Below, piece after piece: positions 9,412 through 21,495 of a DNA stretch of 64,000 nucleotides. The translations under genes and the position numbers were made by a program. The first letter of the stretch is position 1, and every line of letters starts with the position of its first letter. The stretch is from Rhodamnia argentea. Lineage: Eukaryota > Streptophyta > Magnoliopsida > Myrtales > Myrtaceae. Location: assembly GCF_020921035.1 (NCBI RefSeq), contig NC_063155.1:21688794-21752793 (forward strand). The letters run 5' to 3'. The notes beneath the pieces were generated by a model. The model was not told where the DNA came from. It saw only the letters and a program-made list of their open reading frames with translations, and did not search any database.

Positions 9412-12349
9412 TACTGTAGGATTTGAGTTCTGAACCCAGTGGAAACGTCCGAATGCTCTTTGTTTACTGGGCGAGAAGTTTTCGTACAGAGTAGCTAGCC
9501 AATCAATAACATAAGTAATCGCCAGATCACATTTACAACATGCGAAACAAGCAAAGGCAGACTAGACAATTCTCTACAGTCTACCCCTCACTATAAAAAG
9601 CACGACAAACACAAAGGAATCATAGCTAAACCTTGTACAAGAATTTTTTTCCTCGTACAAATCCCTTGACACGTGGGTCAGTACGAACACACTAGCCAGT
9701 GTTCCCAAAGTGGATGGTCGTCCTCGTCATCCTCTCACCAACCGCGATGCTTTTGCAGGAAATATGCTTAGTGCTACTTAAAGAGAATTATATTAATATA
9801 AGCAATTAATCTTTGCCTTTGCGAGACTTGGACACCGATTAGTGCTGTGTGACCCAACATAAGTAAGAAGGAATCGTGTCATGGAGCTGAAGTTGGTATT
9901 GGTTCCAGCGAAGGATGCACCAAATCTGTTCTAATGTTCTTCACCTTCGCATAAGTTCGATTCAGTAGAATCAGTCCAGACAGTATTAATTTAGTCTCAA
10001 TCCGAGAAATATGATCTGTATATGATGCGGGTTACGTCGTGGGCCAAGGGTTATCTTCCTAAGGCTGTCTTTTACTAATATAAACGAGTCATATTGTTGT
10101 GTGCTCTCGACACACTTGTTAAACAACTCTGTTGATTAGCGTGTTACGAGCGTCCAATTCATAAGAAGCTGCATAATTTTCTTAAGTTTGGTTACTTTAT
10201 AAGTGCCCTGATTAACAAAGCCTTTGTACTACTAATGCACTGTATTGCATGCTCTAATGGTGGAATAGTGATTTTTGATGAAGAGGAATGATTTGTGATG
10301 ACTTAGGTGATTAATCATGTCCGGAGAATATTCTGCTCCACTGGCGCTTTCAGGAAAAATTGCAATAATTCTTATCTTGTAGCTGGATGGGATGGCAATA
10401 TTCTCCTTCAATCAGTACCACTTTTGTAAGAAAGAGATCACTTACGTGACATCATTGGTTTGGGACACCAAAAATTCAATGTGTTTGTTAGACATATTTA
10501 GATTATATCACATATTTAGATTAGGTTAGATGAAATCTAAATATTTCTAGCAGTGTCAATATTTTATCAATTTTTCTAACCGATGTGGTTCCCGGCACTC
10601 CAAGTCAGCATTGATAGCTCTAAACGATGTCGCTCAACATTTTCCCCAGATACAAATCCCTAATTTGGACAAGCAATTTCCCTAAATTCTTCGATCCCTG
10701 ATTTGGAAGGCAAATTTGTCCAAACACAGAGAGCACATTTCAGCTAGCACACGGCAGTCCTTGGTGTTGTCGAACATGAAGCAGACCCACTCCGGCAGCA
10801 GCTCGATCGGGAACACGAACTTCACGAGGCCGAGCCGATGGACCGCGAAAATCAAGCTCATGGAAGGACCATTGGTTGGTGGCAAAGAGGTTGAAAACCC
10901 AGGATAAAAGGTCACGGTCGTTGGAGCCTAGGATGGTGTCGATCCAACCGTGGTGGGGAGAGAAAGTGGGGTCATCGCAGAAGCCGAAGAGCATGCAGAT
11001 GAGGGAAGGACAGACGAGGGACTCGTTTGAGGCAGAGTTTCAATTTGAAGAGGATATGGTGTCATTTAGGAATAGAAAGGCCACGTCATAACCCACGTTG
11101 GACTCGTTTTCTTCTTAGTAAAAAAAAAAACCCACATATGAATCAACATCTTATTTCCGACCAAAAAAAAAAAAACATCTTATTAAAAAAGACATTTAAA
11201 AAGTCATAATTTTCGTACGACGATCACTTTAGTCCAAAAAATTTTCGCCGGTATTAAGACGAACAACAAAAGTAGTACTCAAACCTTTTCCAAACCAAAT
11301 GGTAAATGGGATCTTTTACTAATATATTAAGAGAAGTTGTCTAGAGAGTGCTTGTTATAAAAAGGAAAAAGTCTAAATAAAGATCCGAAATGCCCTCATT
11401 TTCTTAAATAAGGATCTAAAGTGAACCTCTCATTTTTTCAAATAAGAATTTAAAATGGACATTACTCCAAATAAAAGCTTAAAGTGGCTATATCAATCTT
11501 AAAAAAAGAGCTAAAGAATGAAAATATATATTTTATCAGAGCGATTATATCTAATTTAAACCACCGATGGTGGAATCCGGACTTCGCCACTGGGTGGACG
11601 GTATGATAGCCTCTTTCTTTTTGTATTAACAAAAACATCATTTACGATGACTTATTGGACAGTAAACATCAGCGATGGCCATAAAAGCCGTCAAACAAAC
11701 TGTTTAGTGAACGAAAATGTCTATGAACAAATCACTAATTTAAAGAAGGGAGTGAGACCATTAACAAGGTGGATTGCTTTTCTATAGTTTATAATTTCAT
11801 GGACTAATCTAATCATGTCGGAGATGACTTCACAAACTCTATGAGCCTCCTTTATGAAGCCATCAAAGATCGTATCCAAATAAAAAGAAAAAAAAATAAC
11901 AAAGGCGGCCTCATCATGAAACTTCCAAATTCCAATCCGATCCACTTAGATCTGCAAATCGATTTAATTCATTAAAGCTGCCCTTTATCCATGCACTATG
12001 ATCTCCACTATACGCAGGCACAATTTACTACAAAAAATCTCGTGGTAATAATTTAGAGAGAAGTTATCGTTTCCGTTCTTGCTTACAGTTTAGACGAACG
12101 GGGCGGTCAGGAAAGGCGTAACTTAGTATTTTAATACACCGACCCTCCCAATATGTAACACCTCTTTTATTTAGGACATTAAAGGCCATGACTACAGAAA
12201 TTAATCCATTCGGACATGTACGTGGAAAAAATGCCAAATTCGTGGTGCCTTGAGCCCCCGCATTATTAATGGCAATTAATTTGACAGAGACATCGATGTA
12301 GTTGGTGAAAGGCTTGGTCTCCCTCGCTCGTGCTTCAAGGACACAAACC
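9412..12349. other. Intergenic; unidentified minus-strand frame and degenerate short repeat
   Basis: No gene is recognised. Between about 10682 and 10994 two overlapping minus-strand frames look protein-like (for example FAVHRLGLVKFVFPIELLPE and GWIDTILGSNDRDLLSWVFN) but belong to no family I recognise, so this may be a decayed gene fragment. Between about 11370 and 11490, a unit of roughly 35 bases (AAATAAGGATCTAAAGTG and variants) recurs about four times. Confidence 0.35.
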
Positions 12350-12555
12350 TGAATTTTTTCCAACTTTTTTTTTTTATAACCGAGGTGTCCGGGTCAACTT
12401 GCGTGCATCTCAACTATTTCTCAGGGGAGACTAACACAGCAACCCACCGTCATAGCCTCCCACTTAAATCACAGGTGCTCAGTTGGGGAATCGAACATGG
12501 GACCAGTGTGCCCTAACCAACTGAGTCACCCATGGGTGAGTTGAATTTTTTCAAC
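12350..12555 (-). mobile_element. tRNA-derived SINE with poly(A) tail and target-site duplication
   Basis: Read on the minus strand, the element starts near 12541 with tRNA-like sequence. It has an A-box-like TGACTCAGTTGG and a B-box-like GTTCGATTCCCC, the internal RNA polymerase III promoter pattern, and ends in a run of A (T on the plus strand at 12365-12375). It is flanked by a target duplication, TGAATTTTTTCCAAC (12350-12364) and TGAATTTTTTCAAC (12542-12555), which differ by one base. The well-preserved duplication suggests a fairly recent insertion. The body resembles a common plant repeat beginning GGTGTCCGGG on the plus strand. Confidence 0.75.
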
Positions 12556-13218
12556 TTAATCCCCGAATTACATGAAAACGTTCAATTTTATCATTCATTA
12601 ATTCAAGTTTAGGGACAATATATAACATTTTCATATAGTTCAAAGTTTAAATTTAACATGCACCTAAAGTTCATGGACCACATTAAACATTTAGCCAAAG
12701 TTTAGGGACCACATTACAAATTGAACTAAAGTAGAAATTATTTGTTTCATTTTTCCTATATTCTATTATTGTTTCTAATCCTAGGCGCTACCACGAGAGA
12801 TTCCAATGTGAGCTCTAGGGTTAGTTTTTTAAAAAGTTGTTGCTTCAAAGAAATGCAATTTGATTTGCGGCTCCTGACAAGGAGATGCACAGACTTCCGT
12901 GTGTATTCTAAGCAATCTAGTGTATGTTTTTTTCCCCCTCGCTTTTTCTAAAATTGCAACTGGAATTTAAAAAAAAAATCTTAAAAGACCAAGTTTAATA
13001 AAATCTCTTGCTAATGCATGTCCAATGTACATGAGAATGGAAAAGAAAAGAAATTAACATAACGATAAGACACCCACTTAATTTATATACCCACGTTTGC
13101 AATCATGTTCCACAATGGTTAGACTAACCTAGATTACGTCAACCTTAATCTACTTCCAATTATGTTTTCTTTTGTCGAGTCCACAAGCTTTAATTTGTTG
13201 ATGCAACTAATCAACAAA
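12556..13218. other. Intergenic, AT-rich, 3' flank of the CYP94C gene
   Basis: I see no gene. Phrases such as AAAGTTTAGGGACCACATTA recur in degenerate form at 12600-12720, suggesting an old repeat. Confidence 0.4.
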
Positions 13219-14717
13219 TTAAAGCGGCGGCCTTGATGAGGCACCCCTCTCCCGAACAATCACCGGCAAGCCGCCGTTCATGGTGGCAGTGAGACCTGGA
13301 GAGAACCGGGCTCCTTGGGCCGTGCCCACAACTCGGACGTCGAACCTCCGCACCAACGCGAGCGCCACGCTCTTCATCTCCACCACCGCCATCTCCTTGC
13401 CCAAACAAGCCCGAGGGCCGGCCTGGAACACTGGGTACTTGTACAGGCTCTCCGGACGAAACACGCCGTCCTGAAGCCACCTCTCGGGCTGAAACTTGAG
13501 GCAATCGGGGCCCCATATCCGCTCCATCCGGCCCATGGCGTACGGGTGGTACGTGACCCGGGTCCCACCTCCGACGACCGTCCCATCCGGCAGCACGTCG
13601 TCCGCCGAAGCAAACTTGGAATCGAACTGTACGGGTGGGAACAGTCGCATGCTCTCGTGAACAGCCGCATGCAGGTAGTGCATGCGCTGCATCTGCTCGT
13701 AGCTTGCCAGCACATCCCCGGTCGAGCCGTCCATGACCAGTTCCGATTCCTCCCGGATCAACCTCTCCACCTCCGGGTTCCGCGACAGCAGCCAGAAGAA
13801 CCCGGTCAGGGCCGAGGCGACGGTGTCGCGGCCTGCCAGGAGGAAGCTGATCACGATGTCGCGGAGGTAAACGTCGTCGTCCACTGTGCCCATGAACCGG
13901 GACAGGAGGTCGTTGCGGGTGGCGAACGACCCGAGCCTCCGCCTCTCCCGAATCACCTCCTCCGCGAGGGCGTTGACCAGCTTGACCGCGTCCCTCAACC
14001 TCCGCGTTCGCTCCCCACGTTGAGCAGCCGCTTCGCTTTCCAGACCACGTGCGACACGTGCGCCGCGCGCTCGGCTGAGAGCCTCGACGCGAGGTCGAAG
14101 GCCAGAGCGAAGCTCGAGATGGGGAGGGAGAGCTGGAGACAACCCGGGTCGACCCCGAACGAGAACTTGCAAATGCTGTCGAACGAGAACCTCCGGAACA
14201 CGTCTTGCAAATCCACGGCGCCACAGTCCATTCTCGACGTCAGGAGAGGGACAAGCCTGGTCTCGATCTCGCCTCTCACGATGTCAAAGGCGTAGGAGCG
14301 CACCGACACGCTCCCGAGCTCGAGCCTCGCCATCTTCCGCTGGAACAGCCACGACTCGCCGTCGGCGTTGAAGATGCCCCGGCCGAGAAGGTCGCCCAGG
14401 ATGGCGTTGAAGGGCTTGCCCTTCGGGTAGTTGTCGAACCGCGCCCGGAGGATGTGCTCGACGTTGCCCGGGTTCGCGGTGATGGTGTTGCGCAGGACGT
14501 GGACGTGGATGGTGCCGGTCGGGGAGTTCTGGAGGAGGTGGGTGTACCAGTCGCAGAGGTTGTCGAACTGGGACGACCATCTCGAGGAGAGGTAGCTCGC
14601 GCAGACGTCGCAGTTGCAGAGCGGCGCTTGCAAAGATCTCAACGAGTAGAGCGAGAGAGAGAGGAGGGCGAGGATGATGGCGAAGGTGAAGAAGCAGAAG
14701 CAGACTGTGGAGTGCAT
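13219..14717 (-). CDS. CYP94C1: CYP94C1-like cytochrome P450, one-base frameshift
   Basis: The intronless frame starts at ATG 14715-14717 and ends at TAA 13219-13221. It has an N-terminal membrane anchor, then SPTGTIHVHVLRNTITANP, FDNYPKGKPFNAILGDLLGR, the I-helix AGRDTVASALTGFFWLL, the K-helix HESMRLFPPVQFDSKFA and the heme-binding loop FQAGPRACLGKEMA, with the cysteine ligand intact. These closely match what I recall of Arabidopsis CYP94C1, an endoplasmic-reticulum enzyme that omega-oxidises jasmonoyl-isoleucine to its carboxy form and switches off jasmonate signalling. The frame breaks near 14002: the N-terminal part ends ...VGSERGG then TGA at 13995-13997, while RRLRDAVKLVNAL continues one frame over. 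One missing base explains it and restores a 499-residue length. A TATA-like TTAAATA (plus strand 14830-14836) lies about 113 bp upstream. Family assignment is firm; whether the gene is intact is uncertain. Confidence 0.88.
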
Positions 14718-16150
14718 GGTGGGTGTCCAACCATAGTGAAGATAAACGCTCCATTGAGAAACAACTGCGGACGAGAGAGAAGGAGAGAGATTGTTCAGAT
14801 GAGATCAAGAGAGAAGAAAAATGGAGGCATTAAATACTGTGAGAGATAGTGGGGGAAGTGGGTCATTATGCATATAATAATGCCGGCTTTAGATCGACAG
14901 TGAGAGTGATTTAAAAAGAAAAATGATTATCTACTTGTTTATTAATCCATCGTGAGATTAATAATCTAATTTGAAAAAAATAATTACAAATTATTGTGAG
15001 TCAATTCCTTCAAAAATTTCCGGCAGCATAAGTCCAATACATACACCGGAGGAGTTTGTCAAGAAGGAATCAAAGTCCGACCTTGTTAACATATTCGGTA
15101 TGGCTCACTTTTATTCAAAAGCTTAAACAAATAAGTTATAGGTAAATTATGATATATTAATTGCTCTACACCACATCAATTTTTCGATGTGAGATTTTTC
15201 TAACACAACTTAAAATCCTATTATGAAAGTACACTTTGGAATAGTTCTTGCATACCAATTGAGTATATCATCTTTGCAAAGGAGATGTTTTAGGAAAACC
15301 ATAAATGTGCTCTTTGTCTTGCACAATACGCATTTATCGCCATTAATTTGGATAGTTGATCGAATTTTCAAGTTACAACTATTCGATCAATGGAGATGCA
15401 AGTGGGGTACATAAAACAAGATTACACATGCTATTTTACCATGTAAAAGCCTGTAGGCTATTATCCGATTAGTTGGTCAACTTATCAAATTATAACCGCC
15501 CAATAAATTACGACGCATGTGAGTTGAGTTAGAAAAGATTATACATGTCATGCTCCGTATAATAATCATTTTATAAATTGATATAAGTTTCATAGACCCG
15601 GTTAGCTCCAGACTCTTTTAGCAAATTATTATTTATCGACTATATCGTTAAAAATGAAAGAAACATTTGATGTGATTACAAGACCATGAATATCCATACT
15701 CTTTAGTCTTTAAGTCAAACTTCAATCGTTAAAAGGTAAATGTTAACATTTCCTTGTCCACCGTGTTAAGTGTGCTTTGATAGGCTGAGGATGTAAAGGG
15801 TGGCATGATCCACGAGAGTACGTACCCCACGAACATAACCATAGTTTTCACGGACGCCGCGGCGCAAATGTCCAGTTTGAACTGTAACTAGACAAAAGCT
15901 AGAGTCATACTAGGCTCGTGACACAAATCTAAACTGTGCCATAGACGAGTGGGATTTCTTTGAAATCGAAAGGCGACCCAGGAATTCAAATTTTCGATTG
16001 AACGAGCCTTATCCAATTCGATCCACCATTTCGACGGTGGGTTTTTTTTTTTTTTGTTGCACCCCTCCTTTGCTTTGAGATGCCATATAAAGCTTTTCGA
16101 AGCATATCTGACAAACTTGCAGACATGGATATTTTCTCTGGAGTTATCAT
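14718..16150. other. CYP94C promoter region and AT-rich intergenic DNA
   Basis: The first 150 bp hold the CT-rich leader and TATA-like element of the minus-strand P450 gene. From about 14900 to 16150 the sequence is AT-rich with no gene I can support. Confidence 0.4.
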
Positions 16151-16203
16151 GCGAGTGCAAGAACAACGCGTGCGATGAATTTCAGCAGCGCGTGGGTCGA
16201 TGG

Positions 16204-16333
16204 AGGATTGAAAGAAGCTGAAGCGCGGTTCAAGGCAGCCGTCACGCACGTGCTTCAATCGCAAGCTGAGGCAAATTTGAAAGAAACCAAAGCGCGGCTC
16301 AAGGCAGCCGCCACGCGTGTGCTTCAATCGCAA
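16204..16333. repeat. Tandem duplication with a 69-bp period, open on both strands
   Basis: Two copies, about 16204-16264 and 16273-16333, share AGCGCGG(T/C)TCAAGGCAGCC and GTGCTTCAATCGCAA. The period is 69 bases, exactly 23 codons, so it preserves frame. The plus strand reads as two helical repeats (LKEAEARFKAAVTHVLQSQ and LKETKARLKAAATRVLQSQ). The minus strand reads as RLKHTRGGCLEPRFGFFQ and RLKHVRDGCLEPRFSFFQ. I recognise neither as a known family. Confidence 0.7.
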
Positions 16334-16344
16334 TGCGAAAAATT

Positions 16345-16862
16345 ATCTGAAAAATCTTAAATTTAAAATTGAGTTTTAAATCTTTTAATTTTATCAACTG
16401 AGTCATAATTCTTTTACAAATTTATCAATTGAGTCATGTTGGTTGGAAATTGTTAAAATGAATACCGGTCATCTTACTTGGCACAATCGATACCGATATA
16501 AATATTTTCTTATTAAAAAATTCACATTATTTTTTTTTTTGTCTCTTTGTTTTTATTCTTTTCATTGTGCTAGCGAGAGTCACTGACGACACTCATCAGC
16601 CAAGCCCAGATTGGGACGAGGATCGCCTTGCTTGTGACCCTTGCGCAACACAATTGAAAAAAAAAAAACAATCTACAGAAAAAAGAAAATAAAAAGATCA
16701 ATTTAAAAAAAAATATCCACGTCGGTATTGGCCATGCTACATAGGATGACCGGCACCACATTAGTGATTTCCATCTAGTAGAACTTGATTAACAAATTGT
16801 CAGAAGGTTAGAACTCAATTGGCAAAATTAAAAAGGTTATGACCGAATTGCGATGATGGGTT
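16345..16862. mobile_element. Dispersed TIR repeat family A, copy 3
   Basis: A degenerate copy. The right half carries ATCCACGTCGGTATTGGCCA, then ACCGGCACC, GTGATTTCCATC and AACTCAATTGGCAAAATTAA, in the same order as other members. The left half is a diverged mirror image. A GC-rich insert flanked by T- and A-rich tracts sits in the middle. Confidence 0.5.
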
Positions 16863-19820
16863 GAATGTCTAATTGTTCAGACAGTAATGATAGTATCTTG
16901 TACCTGAGCTGGTGGCTCACTTTTTCTAAATAATGGGGAAGAGGATCGAAACATGTTACTAAAAGACTTTATTGAGACAAAAACGGGCTGCCAAGAACGT
17001 AGAGAAGGTAGGATGGATAGTTAATCAAATCTAGTATGAATTGTACATGAACGGTAGTTGGAGTTGGCAGCTCTCTCAAGGTTCTCTCATCTGAGATCCC
17101 TGAGAAAGAGGATCAAGTTGGTCCTTGCGAACAGCTTGATGCACTATCTCCATTCAATCCTTTGAATGAAATGCGATAAAAGGAAGGAAAATCCATTGAC
17201 CAAGAAAAGTACAATAGATTAAAGACTTTTTGTACAATTTTACTGCATGTAATATCTTCTTCTCTCCTCCTAATGTCGACTCCAACGTGGCACAAGTGTG
17301 GTGGCTGCAACATTGCGTGGCTCCAGAGATAGAGATGAGCCGGTTTTAGATTGTCTTTCTTATCAACTCCCATTTTGATCTTTAGAAGATTTAGGAATAT
17401 CCAAAATACTAATGTTAAAACCAAATCATTAACCTTTTTCTCAATATCATAAGGTCAAATTACTTTGTACTGCGGTACACATATGCTCGTTATAGCATCG
17501 AGCCAAAAGCCGATTCCATAACCATTTGAGAGGTCCTCTATCCTCATTTGTTCTCCATACAATGCCTCGATCATTCTCGATCATCGATTCATTGAAAAAA
17601 TAGAACAACTTTGATTGTTTCTCAAGTTATTTATTCTTTATGCACAGAAAATTTTTGTAATGAAAGAAAATAAATTGGTAACGAGCACGGGCAATTCAAC
17701 GGCTTCAATAAATAACCTATGTTATGATCTTGAAAAAGCCAATCGGGTCAATTTACAAGTTCCACATTGAAAAGATTCAGATCCAAATCAAGACCCGGTG
17801 GGCAATAAATTACTTGCTTGAAATACTCATGCCCGTCAATATTTGTTGACTTTTTGGGTGGAAAAAGCGAAATTAGGATCTTGCGGTGGGGCAGTGATCC
17901 AACCGCTGGCATTAAAACCAGCCTCTAAATGAAGTTAATTTACTTTAGTCATCACAACCTACTTTAACTTTTTTTTCATTGAGACAAGTTAAATCCGCAA
18001 ATCATAAAAATTGAAATAGTAGGTATACCAACCCGACACAATTCTAAATGGTTTACCTTAGTCATCACACCCTACTTTACCTTTCCTTAATTAACATAAG
18101 TTAAATCTGTAAACTATGATATTAAAATAGTAGGTCTATCGACCCGATACGATTCTAAATGATGTTCTACTTTAACTATTATAAGATCATAAGCTAAAAT
18201 ATACTTAAATATAACTATAAAGGTAAAAAAAATTAATCAAGTGAAAACGCTGGTCGATTTCATTCTTTCATATAAGGTGATCGGATAGGTGGGTCTAGCT
18301 CACAAGCAATAGTAAACGTCTTCCCCAATCTCCTTTTCTTTTGTTGATTTACAAAACAGAGTGAAATTCAAAAATATGCAAAGATTTGGGCAATAGCGTA
18401 ATTCTTACAAAAAATATTTTTTTTTATGAAAAGTTGATGGACTAGATTGAACATTTAAGAATGATTCAAGGATCATTTTGAACAAATTAAAATATCAAGA
18501 ACGACATTGCTCATTGTGCCAAAGTTTAGGAAATATTCATGTTATTTTCTTCCATAATCGTAAGATGGAATTAAAAAAGTAATGATGTGGCAAAATTCCA
18601 GATAAATATGTCATATTCTTGATAAACTAACTATTTATGTCTGTTTTCACCGAAAAAAGAAAATATTTATGTCTGTAGCTTTGGTTTTTTTCTTTTTTGT
18701 AACGTTTTACTATTTGGAGCTACCAAGATGTCGTGTATCAAATGCGTGCATGTTATTCCCAAACAATCGCATGTGCATACCCTTCAATGATGGAAAGAAT
18801 CTCTTGAATGTGCCCTATAACCAATGAAGAAACTACTCCTTAAAAGTAATCACCAACTGCTTGATGGAATCTCAACCATAAAACAGTTTTGAGTTTTTTA
18901 TAAAACCTTATAGCGATGCCGGCCGTCTGTTTGTTTACGCAATACATATTCATACAACGCTATCCGACACGCGAGCTTTGACGGCATCCGTGCTTTGTTT
19001 TGTGCAAAGGATTCATATCTAACCCCCGACGGCATATGATCAAACAGTTGTGGTTCCACATGGTGGGTCTTCTCTTGATTTGTCTCTTTGCCCGCCGAAT
19101 TGATGACATGATGCCGACCCCACTGACGACACGTGCGCATGCGTATTTGTAATGTGTTCGGTCTTAGTGAGTGGTTACGCCAGGAGGTGCGTCAGGTGTA
19201 GAGTACATGGTGCTGTGGAGATGTGGCTGATGACTCACACACACGTCAAATGGTCAGGTCGAGTTCAGAATGAGTCAGGTCATAACTAGCTCAACACCTG
19301 ATTTGAATAGACTCATTTATTGCAATGCAAATCTATTAACTCATTCCTAACTCAAATCGACCTAACTCATATTTTTAAAATACTTTCATATTAATTCAAT
19401 TTATGAAAATTCATACCAAAAAAGGAGAAAATGTGAAGTGAGTGAGCGCGAGATCAAGTAAGGAGGAAAAAAATTGAATAAAGAGTTTTAGGCGTGGGTT
19501 GTGTCTAAATAAGTTGTAAACTCATTACAACCCATTTAATACTCATGTTATGTTTAAATTAATTTATGACTCATCTATTTAATATAATTAGCCCATATAA
19601 CAACTCTATAAATCATGTATGGTTTGAGAAATGGGTTTACTAGGGACTGATGTAAAATTTTATTTTCTTTACCGCAGAATGCTATCATTCCTTGTTAAAC
19701 ATCTATTTGATCTTTAGCATGTATACGGTCTCTGAAGCACTCAGTTCCCGTTCTGGTCTGAAGATAGTTCTCGAATGCAGTAGCTAGAAGGCGTGTGACA
19801 ATACTTCTGAAGTAAAATTT
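16863..19820. other. Intergenic; tandem repeat at 17939-18170
   Basis: No gene recognised. A roughly 114-bp tandem pair occupies 17939-18052 and 18053-18170, sharing TTAGTCATCAC, ATAGTAGGT and CGATTCTAAATG-like words. Minus-strand frames at 17113-17424 and 18898-19140 look slightly protein-like but have no recognisable domain. Confidence 0.4.
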
Positions 19821-19829
19821 ATGCTCTAG

Positions 19830-20940
19830 AAGTGAGTTCTCGGGGCATTGCCACAAAGGGGACACAGAGGATCCAAGGCCATCTTCCTTCTGAAGAGATT
19901 TTCTTTTGTTGAAAGGGCATTATTACAAGCACTCCGAAGGAAATAACGTACCTATGGATAGGTTTGGATCTGCCATAGGTTGGTCCATAGTTTCCTGGGT
20001 GGGTTTGTAAGATGAGAAAGCCTGTGTTATCGATTCCTTATCATCTAGTGGATGGATCTTACTATACCCTGCTTTAACAGAGTAGGTTCCTGCTCTATTA
20101 CCGGTCCACGCCAAACACTCCTCCGAGGGATTCTGGCTACGTCGAATAGCCAAAATTTCCTGCCCTATATCCTCATTGAAAAGCTCTGCTATTAGCTGAG
20201 AGTTCCACTCATGCGTCTCCTAATTTATCAGGCCCGCTACCAACCGCCATTCTGAATGGCTCACTAGACCTTCAAATTTACCGGAGGGGAGCCACTTATC
20301 CTCTCTAATCTTAATCCTCATACCATCACCTACTGCCCATCTAGTCTCTGATACAATTACGTCTCCTCCTGCAAGTAGACTTTGCAACCCCAAAGATGGT
20401 CGGTGGCCTTTCTTATCTTGCCATACATCACCTTGAGGGAAATAAATTCCTTTCAAGATCTGACCCAAAGGGAGTTAGGGGCTTGAGCAAGGCGCCAAGC
20501 CTGTTTACCGAGCAACGCTTTATTAAAGGCGATCAGGTCCTTAAAGCCTAACTCACTCATGTATTTCCTGATCTTCAAATGCTCCCATCTCCTCCAATGA
20601 ATTCCTTTCTTGTTAGCATTTTGCTTCCACCAAAAGGCAGCAATCTTCTGTTCAATCGCTCTGCATATAGAAATGGGTTGTTTAAAGATGGACATGGCGT
20701 ACTGCGGCAAAACTTGAACTACTGTTTTGATGAGTATTTCTTTTCCTACCATTGATATAAGCTTTTCTTGCCACCCCTCCTGCTTCGAATACATCCTCGC
20801 AAGCACCCAATTGAACATATCTTTCTTGGTTTGGCCCCAATCTGATGGGATCCCTAAGCACTTGACTTTTTTCTCCAAGATGGGGACTCTCAATTTGTTA
20901 GACAGATTCCTCTTCAACGTTTATGGGCATCCCTTGCTGA
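19830..20940 (-). mobile_element. LINE reverse-transcriptase C-terminal part (inverted segment), degenerate
   Basis: On the minus strand this encodes the end of a plant LINE reverse transcriptase: KKVKCLGIPSDWGQTKKDMF, then ILIKTVVQVLPQYAMSIFKQ, AFWWKQNANKKGIHWRRWE, FKDLIAFNKALLGKQAWRLA, a thumb-like region with WAVGDGMRIKIREDKWLPSG, and toward 19830 a zinc-knuckle region with KMALDPLCPLCGNAP. Frame changes and stops show it is dead. Its 5' edge abuts sequence of the same element type in the opposite orientation (20946 onward), suggesting a single rearranged insertion. Confidence 0.8.
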
Positions 20941-20945
20941 AATAA

Positions 20946-21495
20946 ATGCGCAAGTGGTGCTCCGAATTGAGCGAGGCCGCAGTTGCTGGGATCCTCCGGG
21001 ACACCTTCGGGCCACTGATATCATGCTTCGCGAGGAAGATTCGAGCCCCTCCCACCTGTGTAGCGGAAGCCCTAGCCGTGCAGGAAGGGTTGGAGCTCCT
21101 ATTGATAGTACGAAGTGGAAAGGAAACTAGAAGTCATCGTGGCTTAGATCTTCCGGTCTCAAGACTAGTGATTGAGACAGACTGTCTCTCAGTTGTATGA
21201 TGGGTCTTGAATCTGGATGAAAGCCCGTGATTGTGAGCTCGATTATCAAGGACTGTAAAGCCTCAATGGACCAACTCAAACAAGTTGCTCTGACCCACTA
21301 TCCTCGTTCCGCAAACCAAGCCGCTGACTAGGTGGCCAAGGCCCATCGCAATGACTCCCTCAACCCAAATTGGCTTATTAGGCCCCCTCAATACCTCTGG
21401 TTATTGATATGTTTGGATTGTGGTGACTCAAATGTTATCCTTTATATTATGACTATGAATGAAAGTAGTATGTTTTTTTGTCAAAAAAAAAAAAA
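20946..21495 (+). mobile_element. LINE RNase H domain, 3' end and poly(A) tail (sense segment)
   Basis: The plus strand encodes a plant LINE-type RNase H domain: AAVAGILRDTFGPLISCFAR, CVAEALAVQEGLELL, LVIETDCLSVV, then after a stop DCKASMDQLKQVALTHYPRS and ANQAA. It is followed by a short 3' region and 13 A residues at 21483-21495. In intact elements this domain lies downstream of the reverse transcriptase on the same strand; here it is on the opposite strand. I could not find a clear target-site duplication. Confidence 0.75.

Noticed and set aside
12481-12541. tRNA gene
   Set aside because: It has A- and B-box-like words, but the poly(A) tail and target duplication show a SINE; I did not see a proper cloverleaf.
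13315-14849. Long plus-strand open frames (326 and 214 aa) opposite the P450 gene
   Set aside because: They are antisense readings of GC-rich P450 codons; no domain is recognisable and the minus strand has all P450 motifs.
16204-18170. Tandem repeats as CRISPR-like arrays
   Set aside because: Only two diverged copies each, with no uniform spacers, and the genome is a plant's.
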